DNA of 64,000 nt from Terriglobia bacterium (GTDB taxonomy: Bacteria > Acidobacteriota > Terriglobia > Bryobacterales > Bryobacteraceae). The notes under the pieces are model-generated. The model had not been told where the DNA came from, searched no databases, and saw only the letters and a list, made by a program, of their open reading frames with translations. This document shows, one piece after another, positions 32,458 through 41,440 of this stretch (within the stretch, counting starts at the first letter, position 1; the number at the start of each line of letters is the position of its first letter). A program made the position numbers and the translations under genes. The stretch spans positions 1 through 64,000 of the forward strand of contig JAIQEX010000012.1 of NCBI GenBank assembly GCA_020073615.1, given 5' to 3'.

Positions 32458-34017
32458 ATGACCACGGCTACCAAGACTCAGAAGGACAACATCGCGGCGC
32501 TCGAAAAGGCGCGCGAGCGGGTGCGCGCCGGCGGCGGAGCGGAGCGCGCGGCGAAACAGCACGCGGACGGCAAGCTGACGGCGCGGGAGCGCGTGGCCAT
32601 GCTGCTGGATCGCGACACGTTCCAGGAGACGGGGCTGTTTGCGCAGCACCATGCGACGCTGTTCGGCATGGCGGACAAGCCGATGCCGGCCGATGGCGTG
32701 GTCACCGGCTCGGGCAAAGTGGGCGGGCGGACGGTGCATGTCGCCAGCCAGGACTTCACGGTTGCGGGCGGTTCGGCGGGCGAAGTGCACGGCATCAAGA
32801 TCGCCGGCGCCATGCGCCATTCCCTCGACACGGGCACGCCGTTTCTGTTCATCAACGATTCCGGCGGCGCCCGCGTGCAGGAGGGCGTGGGCAGCCTGGC
32901 AGGTTATGCCAAGGTGTTCTATCACAACGTCATGCTTTCGGGCGTGGTGCCGCAGATTTCGCTCATCTGCGGGCCCTGCGCGGGGGGCGCCGCCTACTCG
33001 CCCGCGCTCACCGATTTCATCATCCAGACCAGCTACGCGTACATGTTCATCACCGGACCGGCAGTGATCAAACAGGTCACCAACGAGGTGATCACGGCCG
33101 AACAACTGGGCGGCGCGCGCGCGCAGATGAACAATTCCGGGGTGGTCCACTTCGTCGCGGAAAACGACGTGGAGGCCATCAAAATCTGCAAACGCCTGCT
33201 CTCCTTTCTTCCGTCCAACAACCTGGAAGATCCGCCGCGGGTGGATCCCGACAAGCGTCACATGCGCGACGACTCGTTGAACCGCATCGTGCCGGACGAC
33301 ACCAAGATGCCGTACGACGTGCGGGAGATCATCACGCGCATCGTGGACCGCGAAGATTTTCTGGAGGTGCAGAAGGAGTACGCGAAGAACCTGGTGATCG
33401 GCTTCGGGCGCATCGTGGGCCGCACGGTGGGCATCATCGCCAACCAGCCGTGCGTGCTGGCGGGCGCGCTGGACATCAACGCCTCCGACAAGGGCGCGCG
33501 GTTCATCCGCTTCTGCAACGCGTTCAACATACCGCTGGTGACGCTGGTGGACGTGCCCGGGTTCCTGCCCGGCGTGGATCAGGAACACGGCGGCATCATC
33601 CGGCACGGGGCGAAGCTGCTGTTCGCCTACTCGGCGGCCACCGTACCCAAGCTGACGGTGGTGGTACGCAAGGCTTTCGGGGGCGGCTACATCGCCATGT
33701 GCGCGAAGGACCTGGGGGCGGACCACGTGTTCGCCTGGCCCACCGCCGAAATCGCCGTCATGGGGGCGGAAGGCGCGGCGGAAATCGTGTTTCGCCGCGA
33801 GATTGCCGCGGCCGAAGACCAGGATGCGCGGCGGCGCGAGCTCATCGAAGAGTACCGCGAAACATTCGCGACCCCTTATGTTGCGGCGGGCGCGCGCCTG
33901 GTGGACGAAATCATCGAGCCCGCCGAGACGCGCGGCTGTCTGGCGGCGGCGCTGGAGGCGCTGCACACCAAGCGCGTGCTGCGTCCCTCGAAGAAGCACG
34001 GGAACATTCCGCTGTGA
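32458..34017 (+). CDS. Acyl-CoA carboxylase carboxyltransferase subunit (PccB/MmdA family)
   Basis: A 519-residue biotin-dependent carboxyltransferase. It has the paired crotonase-like halves of the family: GKLTARERVAMLLDRDTFQE near the start, FLFINDSGGARVQEGVGSLA, ICGPCAGGAAYSPALTDFI (first oxyanion hole), and LVDVPGFLPGVDQEHGGIIR with AFGGGYIAM (second). It moves CO2 between carboxybiotin and an acyl-CoA, most likely propionyl- or methylmalonyl-CoA. The next two genes encode a small basic protein and a biotin carrier, the gene set of methylmalonyl-CoA decarboxylase or a split carboxylase. No biotin carboxylase is in the window. Confidence 0.93.
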   Translation: MTTATKTQKDNIAALEKARERVRAGGGAERAAKQHADGKLTARERVAMLLDRDTFQETGLFAQHHATLFGMADKPMPADGVVTGSGKVGGRTVHVASQDFTVAGGSAGEVHGIKIAGAMRHSLDTGTPFLFINDSGGARVQEGVGSLAGYAKVFYHNVMLSGVVPQISLICGPCAGGAAYSPALTDFIIQTSYAYMFITGPAVIKQVTNEVITAEQLGGARAQMNNSGVVHFVAENDVEAIKICKRLLSFLPSNNLEDPPRVDPDKRHMRDDSLNRIVPDDTKMPYDVREIITRIVDREDFLEVQKEYAKNLVIGFGRIVGRTVGIIANQPCVLAGALDINASDKGARFIRFCNAFNIPLVTLVDVPGFLPGVDQEHGGIIRHGAKLLFAYSAATVPKLTVVVRKAFGGGYIAMCAKDLGADHVFAWPTAEIAVMGAEGAAEIVFRREIAAAEDQDARRRELIEEYRETFATPYVAAGARLVDEIIEPAETRGCLAAALEALHTKRVLRPSKKHGNIPL

Positions 34018-34026
34018 GGTGACCCG

Positions 34027-34296
34027 ATGGCGCCCGTACTGGAGATCGAAACACTGGAGATCGAAACCGTGATCGAGCAGCGGCCGGAGATCGGCGAGCG
34101 GCACCGCGTGCTGATTGCGGCGGCGGTGGCGGCGGTGGTAGGCGGCCCCTTCCGCATTCTGGAAATCAAGCCGGCGGAGCCCGCCGCGACGGGCTGGAAA
34201 CATTGCGGCCGGATCTCGAAGCCGGTCACGCGCGCGGTGCTTCGCCGGCGCACCCAGGTCCGCACCAGGGCGGCCCGCAAGGAGGACAAGCGGTGA
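34027..34296 (+). CDS. Small protein in the carboxyltransferase operon
   Basis: An 89-residue basic protein between the carboxyltransferase and biotin-carrier genes. It has a short hydrophobic stretch (VLIAAAVAAVVGGPFRILEI) and a basic C-terminus (VTRAVLRRRTQVRTRAARKE). The position is that of the OadG/MmdD-like small subunits of sodium-pumping decarboxylases, but the sequence lacks a convincing membrane helix of that family, so the role is open. Its stop overlaps the next gene's GTG start. Confidence 0.7.
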   Translation: MAPVLEIETLEIETVIEQRPEIGERHRVLIAAAVAAVVGGPFRILEIKPAEPAATGWKHCGRISKPVTRAVLRRRTQVRTRAARKEDKR

Positions 34297-34658
34297 AACT
34301 TCGCATCACGATCGAGGACACGAGCTACGACGTGGCGGTGGAGGTTCTCGCGGAACCGGAGGCCGCACCGCACGCGGAGGACCCGCTGGCGGCGGTACCC
34401 GAATCGGTGCTGCAGCCGCCGCATCTGCCCGACACCAGGCCGGAGGACAGGATCTGCCGCAGCCCGATTGCGGGCATGGTGGTAGCCATTACAGTTGCGC
34501 CGCGCCAGAGGGTCCGGCAGAACGATCCGCTGCTGACCATCGAGGCCATGAAGATGCAGACCTCGATTGGGGCGCCGGTGGCCGGCGTGGTGGAGGAGAT
34601 CCTGGTGAAGGCCGGGGAGGCCGTGAAGTCGGGCCAGGTGTTGTGCCGGCTGGGCTGA
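34293..34658 (+). CDS. Biotin carboxyl carrier protein
   Basis: A 121-residue protein beginning with GTG at 34293 (VKLRITIEDTSYDVAVEV), preceded by an AAGGAGG site and overlapping the upstream stop as GTGA. The track's version adds 30 residues read from the neighbour. A linker is followed by a biotinyl domain with the canonical biotinylation motif EAMKM (LLTIEAMKMQTSIGAPVAGV). It carries the carboxyl group for the neighbouring carboxyltransferase. Confidence 0.92.
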   Translation: MKLRITIEDTSYDVAVEVLAEPEAAPHAEDPLAAVPESVLQPPHLPDTRPEDRICRSPIAGMVVAITVAPRQRVRQNDPLLTIEAMKMQTSIGAPVAGVVEEILVKAGEAVKSGQVLCRLG

Positions 34659-34688
34659 AGGGCGGGCGGTAGGAATCCACATTTCCCC

Positions 34689-34717
34689 TTGACAAGCAAC
34701 AGATCTGTCGCTACTAT
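34689..34717 (+). promoter_or_regulatory. Strong sigma-70-type promoter of the ATPase cassette
   Basis: TTGACA (34689-34694), a 17-base spacer and TACTAT (34712-34717) form a near-consensus promoter, 48 bases before the first ATPase gene. The spacer contains the palindrome ACAGATCTGT, a possible repressor site. The local sequence is AT-rich compared with its surroundings. Confidence 0.7.
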
Positions 34718-34764
34718 TCCAAGTAAAGCAACAACCTTATTGCTTCTGGCTTGAGAGGTGGCGA

Positions 34765-35991
34765 ATGGCAAGGCGAATACTGGCGGGCGGCGTTCCCGAG
34801 CCGGAGGAGCTGTTCGGCCGGGAGCACACCATCCGATTCATCTGGGAGCAGTTGCGGGGCAACAACATTTTGCTGGTGGCGCCGCGGCGCTTCGGGAAGA
34901 CGGGGGTGATGAACCACCTCTTGAAGCGGACCGAGCCCGGATATGTGGCGGTCTACCTGGATGTGGAGGACGTTCACGATCCGGAGGTCTTCTGTTCCAA
35001 CCTGATTGCCGGTCTTCTGGAACACAACGGTCTGCGCTCCATCATCGCCGGCACAAAGGCTCTACCCAAGAAAGTCCTGGACATTATCGCCTCGCGAGTC
35101 GGCGGCGTGAAGATGGAAGGCTTCGAGATCGAGCTGCGGGACGTGGTGCGGGACGAATGGGCCAGCGTCACGCGGGCGCTGATTCTTGAAATGGAAAAGG
35201 CCGACCAGACGGTGCTTTTTATCCTCGACGAGTTCCCGCAACTGATCGAGAACATCGCCAGGAAGCACCAGGACGAGGCGGCGCGCACTTTTCTGCAGTG
35301 GTTCCGGTCGCTGCGCATGAAACAGAAAGACGTGCTGCGGCGGTACCGGTTCGTGCTGGGCGGTTCCACGAGCATCGACTTGACCCTGCGGCGGCTGGAG
35401 GTGCCCGACAAGCTGAACGATTTCTACCGCGTGCCGATTGAAGCGCTAAGCCAGGAACACGCGGAGGCTCTTTTCGACGCCCTGGCGGAGACCTCCGGGC
35501 TGCGCTTCACGGCGGAAGGGCGGGCGGCGTTCTTCGAGCTGGTCGCGCCGCCGGTTCCTTACTTCCTGCAGTTGTTCGTTTCGCAGATCCGGCTGGAGGA
35601 GAAGCTGAAGGACCGGGAACTGGGCCCGGAGGAGGTGGCCGCGGTGTATCACCGCCGGGTGCTGGGGCCCACGTGCCGCGCTTATTTCGACTACTACCGC
35701 CAGCGGTTGAAGCGCTACGGGGAGAAGGGCGAACGTGCGGCGTGGGCGGTGTTGCAGGAGGTGGCGCACGCTCCCTCGGGCCGGGTGTCGGACAGCATGC
35801 TCTACGACGTGTATCGGCGCGCGCGGGGGAAGGGGGCATCCAGTTTCGAGTTCAGCGAGATCATGGCCGACCTGGAAAGCGACTGGTACCTGCTGCTGGA
35901 CCTGAAGACCAACGAGTACGGTTTCCTGCTGCAGGTGATGCGCGATTGGTGGAAGCGGTTCAGCCGAACGGTGGGCGGGAAGTCGAAATAG
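34765..35991 (+). CDS. P-loop ATPase of the archaeal-ATPase/AAA type (cassette gene 1)
   Basis: A 408-residue protein. Walker A is APRRFGKTGVM after an N-terminal FGREHTIRFIWEQ; Walker B is VLFILDEFPQ; a sensor-1-like segment follows (YRFVLGGSTSID). The C-terminal part (from about residue 290) looks like a winged-helix region (ERAAWAVLQEVAHAPSGRVS, then EIMADLESDWYLLLD). The plan matches the archaeal-type STAND/AAA ATPases that often act in conflict or regulatory systems. It lies nine bases upstream of a second, different ATPase gene and has its own promoter. Substrate or effector is unknown. Confidence 0.8.
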   Translation: MARRILAGGVPEPEELFGREHTIRFIWEQLRGNNILLVAPRRFGKTGVMNHLLKRTEPGYVAVYLDVEDVHDPEVFCSNLIAGLLEHNGLRSIIAGTKALPKKVLDIIASRVGGVKMEGFEIELRDVVRDEWASVTRALILEMEKADQTVLFILDEFPQLIENIARKHQDEAARTFLQWFRSLRMKQKDVLRRYRFVLGGSTSIDLTLRRLEVPDKLNDFYRVPIEALSQEHAEALFDALAETSGLRFTAEGRAAFFELVAPPVPYFLQLFVSQIRLEEKLKDRELGPEEVAAVYHRRVLGPTCRAYFDYYRQRLKRYGEKGERAAWAVLQEVAHAPSGRVSDSMLYDVYRRARGKGASSFEFSEIMADLESDWYLLLDLKTNEYGFLLQVMRDWWKRFSRTVGGKSK

Positions 35992-36000
35992 GAGCCGACG

Positions 36001-38895
36001 ATGGCATTCGCGCACTTGTCTTACGATCCCTGGGAGTTGCAGCGGGAGGAACGCGAAAAAAGGTTCGTGGGGCGCGAGGCGCTGCTGGAGCAGGTGCTGG
36101 GCGCGGTCGCCGAGCAGCAAGGGCACGGGACGCTGCAGCATTACCTGCTGCTGGGACCGCGCGGAATCGGGAAGACCACCTTGCTGCTGACGCTACGCGA
36201 CCGGGTGCGGGACCAACTCTCGGCGCAGTGGTGGTGCGTGCAGCTTCGCGAGGAGGAGTACTTTGTCCGGACGCTTCGGGACCTGCTGGAACTGACGCTG
36301 CGCGGTCTGGCGGAAGAGGAATCGCTACCCGACGCGGCGGAGTTGGCGGACTGGGTGCATGGAGAGCCGAACGCGGAGCGGAGCCTGGCGCTGGCCGTGG
36401 AGGGATTGCGGGCCTTGGCAGCGAAGCATGGCAAGCGGGTGCTGCTGCTGGTGGACAATTTCGACCGGGTGTTTCCAGCGACGGCGGCGGGCCGGGGTAA
36501 GAAGCGGCCGCCGGAGAGCGAATTCCGGGCCTTTCGGAAGCTGCTCAGCCGGGAGGGCTTTTTGATGGTCGTCGGCGCGTCGGTGCGGCTGTTCGAGGAG
36601 ATTGCGGCGTACGACCGTGCCTTCTTCAATTTCTTCGTGCCGGTGGAAGTTCCCGACCTTTCCGAGGACGAGATCTGCGAGTTACTGCGACGCTGCGCGG
36701 AGGCGGAGGGCAACACCAGGTTCCTGGCGCAGTTCGACGCGATGCGGGAGAAGGTGCGGGCGATCACCTACATGACAGGAGGGAATCCGCGGCTGGTAGT
36801 GATGCTATACGACGTGCTGCGGCAGCATGAGATGGCGCCGGTGGTGCAAGCGCTGCGGGAGACGGTGGGCGGACTAACGCCGCTGCTGAAGCACGTGCTG
36901 GACGACATGCCGCGGCAGCAGAGCAAGACGCTGGATGCGCTGGCGCGGCTGCGGGTGCCTGCATCGCCGAACGAGATTGCGAAGCTGGCGCGGCTGCCGC
37001 TGAACGTGGTCACGACGCAGCTTGGCCGTTTGAAGGAGGGCCGGTTTGTAGCTGTGGCGGGAGAGGGCAAAGGGCGGCCGGCCACGTACCGGATTGCGGA
37101 CCCAATGTTTCACACGTGGTACCAGATGCGGTATCTGCGTCCGGCGGGGCGACGGGTGGAGTTGTTTGTGGAGTTCATACGTGCCTGGTTTTCGGTGGAG
37201 GAGCGGCGGAAGTTTCTGGATGAGAGATGGCGGGAGTTGAGGACGGGACGGCGGGTGGGCATGGAGGCGGCGCTCACGATCCAGCACTATGCGTCCGCTC
37301 TCGAGGATAAGCGGGAGCGGTGGGGGCACGTGGAGCGGCTGGCCGATGTGCTCGCGGAAGGAGGAAAGGAGCGCGAGGCGGCGATGTTGCTGGCGGAGTC
37401 CGCGGAGCCGGACGCGTTCACGGAAATAAACTTTGACTCGGCAGGGTATCGGTTACTGGGGTTTCGGAGAGTGGCGAAGCGGGATCTCAAGGGAGCGGTC
37501 GCAGCGTTCCAGGAGGCACTGCGGCAGGAGCCGGGAAACGCGGCGGCTAGGATAGGTCTGGGGCTGTCCTTTGCGGAGGCCGGGAAACATACTTTGGCGG
37601 TACAGGAGTTAGGGCGGGTTCTTGAGATGAAGGGTCTCCCAGTGGAACAGGTTGCCACGGCGCTCGTAGGAAGGGCTGCCGAGAAAGAAGAACTCGGCGA
37701 CCTCCAGGGCGCAATTGCCGATTCTACGGCAGTGGTGGAGTTGGCTGGTGCTCCAGTCGAAGGCGTTGCCATGGCGCTCTACAACCGAGGGCACGCGAAG
37801 GGGCAAGGCGGGGACAGACAGGGAGCGATTGCCGACTACACCTCAATGTTGGGGTTGGCCGGCGCTCCCGTAGAAGTAGTTGCCAGGGCGCTCTACAACC
37901 GAGGGCACACGAAGGGGCAAGGCGGGGACAGACAGGGAGCGATTGCCGACTACACGGCAGTGGCGGAACTGGGCGAGGCTCCGGTGGAACAAATAGGTAT
38001 GGCATTGATAAACCGGGGCTTCACGAAAGAGCAACTCGGGGACCCAAACGGCGCAATTGCCGACTACACGGCAGTGGTGGAGTTGACTGGCGTTTCGGTG
38101 GAACGAGTTGCGATGGCGCTCGTCAACCGGGGCGGCATGAAGGTACAACTCAAGGATCTCCAGGGCGCAATTGCCGATTCTACGGCAGCGGTGGAGTTGG
38201 CCGGCGCTCCTGCGAAAGGCGTTGCCAGGGCGCTCTTGTGCCGAGGCATCGCGAAAGGGCAACTGGGGGATAGACAGGGAGCGATTGTCGACTATACGGC
38301 AGTGGTTGAGTTGCCCCGCGCTCCGATCGAACAAGTTGCCAATGCGCTCAACAATCGCGGCACGGTTCTGAGCGACCTCGGGAGGACGGAAGAAGCGATT
38401 GCGTCCTTTGAACGATGCCTGGAATTGAAGGCGAGTGAGGAGTCAGTACACGCATCCTTCACCGGGCTGGTAGGAGTTCTCCTCGCCAACGGAAGGGATG
38501 CCGAAGCAGCGGATTGGATGGTGCGACTGGACGAGTTCGAATCGACGGACGTGCCGATAGAGGCTCGGCTGGAAGCCAGAATCCAGGCGGTCAAGGCGGC
38601 GGGGAGCCAGTATGGGCCCGACGCCGCCGAGATGCTGCTGGATGCGGCATTGCGCGGAGGACCGGAGGATATTCGGGCGCGGCTGGAATTCCTCGGGCCG
38701 GCTATTCAGTATGCGAAGTCGGGAGATGAGCAGGCCCTGTACCGGCTGCCGGAGCGGGAACGCGACATGGCAAAACAGATCGCCGGTTCGCTCTCTACTC
38801 CTGCCGTAGCGCCCGCACCGGATCTACCCGGCTCGCCCGCCGCGCGGGCAGGAAACTCGCGAACAGGGCGGCGGCTACCAGCACGGAAATCGTGA
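36001..38895 (+). CDS. STAND-like ATPase with long array of 38-residue repeats (cassette gene 2)
   Basis: A 964-residue protein preceded by an AGGAG site. Residues 1-280 are a P-loop ATPase: FVGREALLEQVLGAV, Walker A LLGPRGIGKTTLLLTL, Walker B RVLLLVDNFDRVF (Asp-Asn rather than Asp-Glu), and a sensor segment GFLMVVGASVRLFEE. Residues 300-390 form a winged helix (PNEIAKLARLPLNVVTTQLG, then YRIADPMFHTWYQMRYL). From about 490 the protein is TPR-like, with about seven 38-residue repeats containing GDRQGAIADYTAVVEL. This is the STAND plan of signalling ATPases: nucleotide switch plus superstructure-forming sensor. No fused effector domain is visible. Its last 33 residues are encoded antisense to the neighbouring permease gene. 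Confidence 0.8.
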   Translation: MAFAHLSYDPWELQREEREKRFVGREALLEQVLGAVAEQQGHGTLQHYLLLGPRGIGKTTLLLTLRDRVRDQLSAQWWCVQLREEEYFVRTLRDLLELTLRGLAEEESLPDAAELADWVHGEPNAERSLALAVEGLRALAAKHGKRVLLLVDNFDRVFPATAAGRGKKRPPESEFRAFRKLLSREGFLMVVGASVRLFEEIAAYDRAFFNFFVPVEVPDLSEDEICELLRRCAEAEGNTRFLAQFDAMREKVRAITYMTGGNPRLVVMLYDVLRQHEMAPVVQALRETVGGLTPLLKHVLDDMPRQQSKTLDALARLRVPASPNEIAKLARLPLNVVTTQLGRLKEGRFVAVAGEGKGRPATYRIADPMFHTWYQMRYLRPAGRRVELFVEFIRAWFSVEERRKFLDERWRELRTGRRVGMEAALTIQHYASALEDKRERWGHVERLADVLAEGGKEREAAMLLAESAEPDAFTEINFDSAGYRLLGFRRVAKRDLKGAVAAFQEALRQEPGNAAARIGLGLSFAEAGKHTLAVQELGRVLEMKGLPVEQVATALVGRAAEKEELGDLQGAIADSTAVVELAGAPVEGVAMALYNRGHAKGQGGDRQGAIADYTSMLGLAGAPVEVVARALYNRGHTKGQGGDRQGAIADYTAVAELGEAPVEQIGMALINRGFTKEQLGDPNGAIADYTAVVELTGVSVERVAMALVNRGGMKVQLKDLQGAIADSTAAVELAGAPAKGVARALLCRGIAKGQLGDRQGAIVDYTAVVELPRAPIEQVANALNNRGTVLSDLGRTEEAIASFERCLELKASEESVHASFTGLVGVLLANGRDAEAADWMVRLDEFESTDVPIEARLEARIQAVKAAGSQYGPDAAEMLLDAALRGGPEDIRARLEFLGPAIQYAKSGDEQALYRLPERERDMAKQIAGSLSTPAVAPAPDLPGSPAARAGNSRTGRRLPARKS
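37670..38360 (+). repeat. 114-bp tandem coding repeats in the STAND-like ATPase
   Basis: The segment GCGCTCTACAACCGAGGGCA occurs at 37774 and 37888, a period of 114 bp (38 residues). Related units continue to about 38360. The second and third units are nearly identical, while later ones diverge, which points to recent local duplication. Confidence 0.85.
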
Positions 38896-41440
38896 TGGCG
38901 AAGGTCGATGGCGCCGTGGGCTGCATTCCCTCCACCAGCCGCTCCAATACCCGTGCGGCTGCCAGCGCGGCGGCGATGCCAGCGCCCACACCGAACAGGA
39001 TCATGCCCAGGCTTTGCCGCAGCACCAGCCACATGACACTGCCCGAGCTGGCCCCCAGCGCCATGCGGACGCCGATTTCCGGCACGCGGCGGCCGGTCAG
39101 GTAGGCCAGCACACCGTAGATGCCGATGGAGGCCAGCAGCAGGGCGAGGGCGGCGAAGATGCCGAACAGGAGCAGCAGGAAGCGCTGGCGGGCGAGGGTG
39201 GCGCGGGCGAGTTGCTCCATGGTGCGCACCTGGTAGAGTACCTGGTCGCCGGTATCGCCGCGCAGCGCGTGGCGCAATGGCTCGACCAGCGAGAGCGGCC
39301 GGACGCTGGTGCGCACAGCCACCGAGGTGAGCTCGGACCAGCGGCGCAGCCATCCGTCGGGCACCTGCGCGAAGGGATAGTAGAACTGATCGCGCACCTG
39401 CGCCTGGTCGTCCCCGGCCAGTCCCCAATGGCGAACGTGGCCCACCACGCCGACGACCTCGAGGGGGCCGTCGCCGATATCGGGGATCCAGAGGCGCTGG
39501 CCCACCGCGTCGCGTCCGCCGAATGCGTGCTGCGCAAAAACATCGTCGATAACGATCACGGGCGCGCTATCGAGGCGATCGCGGTCGTCGAAGAAGCGGC
39601 CGCGGCGTAAACGGATGCCCATGGTTTTCAGGTAATCCGGCGACACGCTGGTGGCCAGCGCCATGGGGCGCTTGTTTTCCGGCGGCAAAGCCGGCGTGGC
39701 CCACCAGGTGACCTGGTTGTTGCCCTCGCGCATGGGCACGGTATCGACGGTGGCGATGGATTGTACGCCCGGCACGCGGCGCGCGCGATCGAGAGCGTCC
39801 TGCCACGCGGCGCGGATGCGCGCCGGATGAGGAAGCGTGGCGGGGGATAGCGCCATGCGGGCGATCAGCAGGTTGTGGGTATTGACGCCGGGATCGAGAA
39901 ACGCGGCGTGCAGCAGCGCGCGGCCGAGCATTCCCGCGGAGACCAGGAGCACGACGGCGAGCGCGATCTCGGCAGCCACGAAACTGCCGTGGAGGCGTTG
40001 CGCGCTCCCCGAAACGGTGCGCGCTCCCGAGCGCAGGACGCGTTCGAGCGCGCGCACGGGAACGCGCAGAGCCGGCGCGAGGCCAAAAAGAAGACCGCTG
40101 GCCAGGGAAACGGCGAGGGCAAACAGCAAGACACGCCAATCGAGGCGGACCTCTTCGGCGCGCGGCAGAGCGCCCGGCCAGAACACCAGGAACGGGCGCA
40201 GGCCGAGGGTTGCCAGCAGGACGCCGAGCGCGCCTCCGGAAAGGGCCAGCACCGCGCTTTCGGTGAGACACTGCCGCACCAGGCGGCCGCGGCCGGCGCC
40301 GAGGGCCACGCGCATGGCCAGTTCGCGCTCACGGGAAACGGCGTGCGCTAGCAGCAGGCTGGCCACATTGGCACAGGCGATCAGCAGCACGAGGCTGACG
40401 GCGCCCAGGAGCAGCCAGAGCGTGGATCGCACCTCGGTGACATCGGGCCGGAGTGGCTCGACGCGAAACGTGCGGCCGCCGTTGGTATCCGGGTAGCGCT
40501 CGGCGAGACCGCGGCCGGTGAGGGTCAGCTCGTGCTGCGCCTGGAGTAGCGTCATGCCCGGCCGGAGACGCGCCACGGTGCCTACCGGATGCGCGTGGCG
40601 ATTGTGCAGGTAGGGGGCCGCGTCCTGCCCGAGCGGCGTATAGGCGTCCGGCTCCTCATCCAGCCGAAAACCCGCGGGTGAGATGCCGACCACCGTGTAG
40701 CGCTTGCCATCCAGGACCAGGGAAGTGCCCAGTACCGCGGGATTGCCGGCGAAATGGCGTTGCCAGAAGGTGTAGCCCAACATGGCGACCGGCGCGCCGC
40801 CGGCGCGGTCTTCCTCGGGCAGGAAAGCGCGGCCCTGCGCGATTTCCACGCCCAGAACGGAGAACAGGTTGGCGGAAATCTCCCATAGATCGACGTACTC
40901 GGGTTCCCCCGGCTCGCTCACGGTTCCGCCGTTGAAGAGCCGTCCCGCCATGACCAGAGAACGGCTTTCGCGTTGCATATCGCGGAAGTCGTAGTTGGCG
41001 AGATTCTGTTCGCCGAACACGGCGCCGTTCCAGGTTTCGCTATGCCCGTGCAGCCGCACCAGGCGGCCGGGATCGGGAAAGGGCAGCGGCTTGAGCAGCA
41101 CGCCGTTGGTCACGGTGAACATGACGGTGGTGGCGCCGATGCCCAGCGCCATGGTCACCAGCGCCACGGCGGCGAAGCCGGGCTTCTGGCGAAGCGTGCG
41201 CAGGGCATAGCGGAAGTCCTGCCACAGGTCCTCCAGCCAGCGCGTGCCGCGGGCATCGCGGCAGCTCTCCTTCACCTGCTCCGGACCGCCCAGGGCCAGC
41301 CGGGCCTGGCGCCGCGCCTCCGCTGGCATGTGGCCCTGCGCGATCAGATCGCTGGCGTATTGGTCGAGATGGAAGCGCAGCTCCTTGTCGAGCTCGTGTT
41401 CCATTTGCCCGCGGCGCCGCAGGCGCTGCCACCAGGTCAT
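38795..41440 (-). CDS. MacB-like ABC permease of the ADOP type with PadR-linked N-terminus
   Basis: An 881-residue inner-membrane protein. Residues 1-75 are the N-terminal extension seen in ADOP proteins encoded beside PadR regulators (LDKELRFHLDQYASDLIAQG). Two MacB/FtsX units follow, starting DFRYALRTLRQKPGFAAVAL and ending with LLASIGIYGVLAYLTGRRVP plus the EIGVRMALGASSGSVMWLVL signature. No ATPase is encoded. The ATG overlaps the stop of the PadR gene (ATGA), so they are co-transcribed. Its 3' end overlaps the convergent STAND-like ATPase gene by 101 bases. Confidence 0.9.
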   Translation of the reverse strand: MTWWQRLRRRGQMEHELDKELRFHLDQYASDLIAQGHMPAEARRQARLALGGPEQVKESCRDARGTRWLEDLWQDFRYALRTLRQKPGFAAVALVTMALGIGATTVMFTVTNGVLLKPLPFPDPGRLVRLHGHSETWNGAVFGEQNLANYDFRDMQRESRSLVMAGRLFNGGTVSEPGEPEYVDLWEISANLFSVLGVEIAQGRAFLPEEDRAGGAPVAMLGYTFWQRHFAGNPAVLGTSLVLDGKRYTVVGISPAGFRLDEEPDAYTPLGQDAAPYLHNRHAHPVGTVARLRPGMTLLQAQHELTLTGRGLAERYPDTNGGRTFRVEPLRPDVTEVRSTLWLLLGAVSLVLLIACANVASLLLAHAVSRERELAMRVALGAGRGRLVRQCLTESAVLALSGGALGVLLATLGLRPFLVFWPGALPRAEEVRLDWRVLLFALAVSLASGLLFGLAPALRVPVRALERVLRSGARTVSGSAQRLHGSFVAAEIALAVVLLVSAGMLGRALLHAAFLDPGVNTHNLLIARMALSPATLPHPARIRAAWQDALDRARRVPGVQSIATVDTVPMREGNNQVTWWATPALPPENKRPMALATSVSPDYLKTMGIRLRRGRFFDDRDRLDSAPVIVIDDVFAQHAFGGRDAVGQRLWIPDIGDGPLEVVGVVGHVRHWGLAGDDQAQVRDQFYYPFAQVPDGWLRRWSELTSVAVRTSVRPLSLVEPLRHALRGDTGDQVLYQVRTMEQLARATLARQRFLLLLFGIFAALALLLASIGIYGVLAYLTGRRVPEIGVRMALGASSGSVMWLVLRQSLGMILFGVGAGIAAALAAARVLERLVEGMQPTAPSTFAITISVLVAAALFASFLPARRASRVDPVRALRQE

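Noticed and set aside
32440-34203. 587-residue minus-strand ORF
   Set aside because: Antisense of the carboxyltransferase gene, which has unmistakable family motifs.
37670-38360. CRISPR-like array
   Set aside because: The 114-bp periodicity is in frame and encodes TPR-like repeats without spacer/repeat structure.
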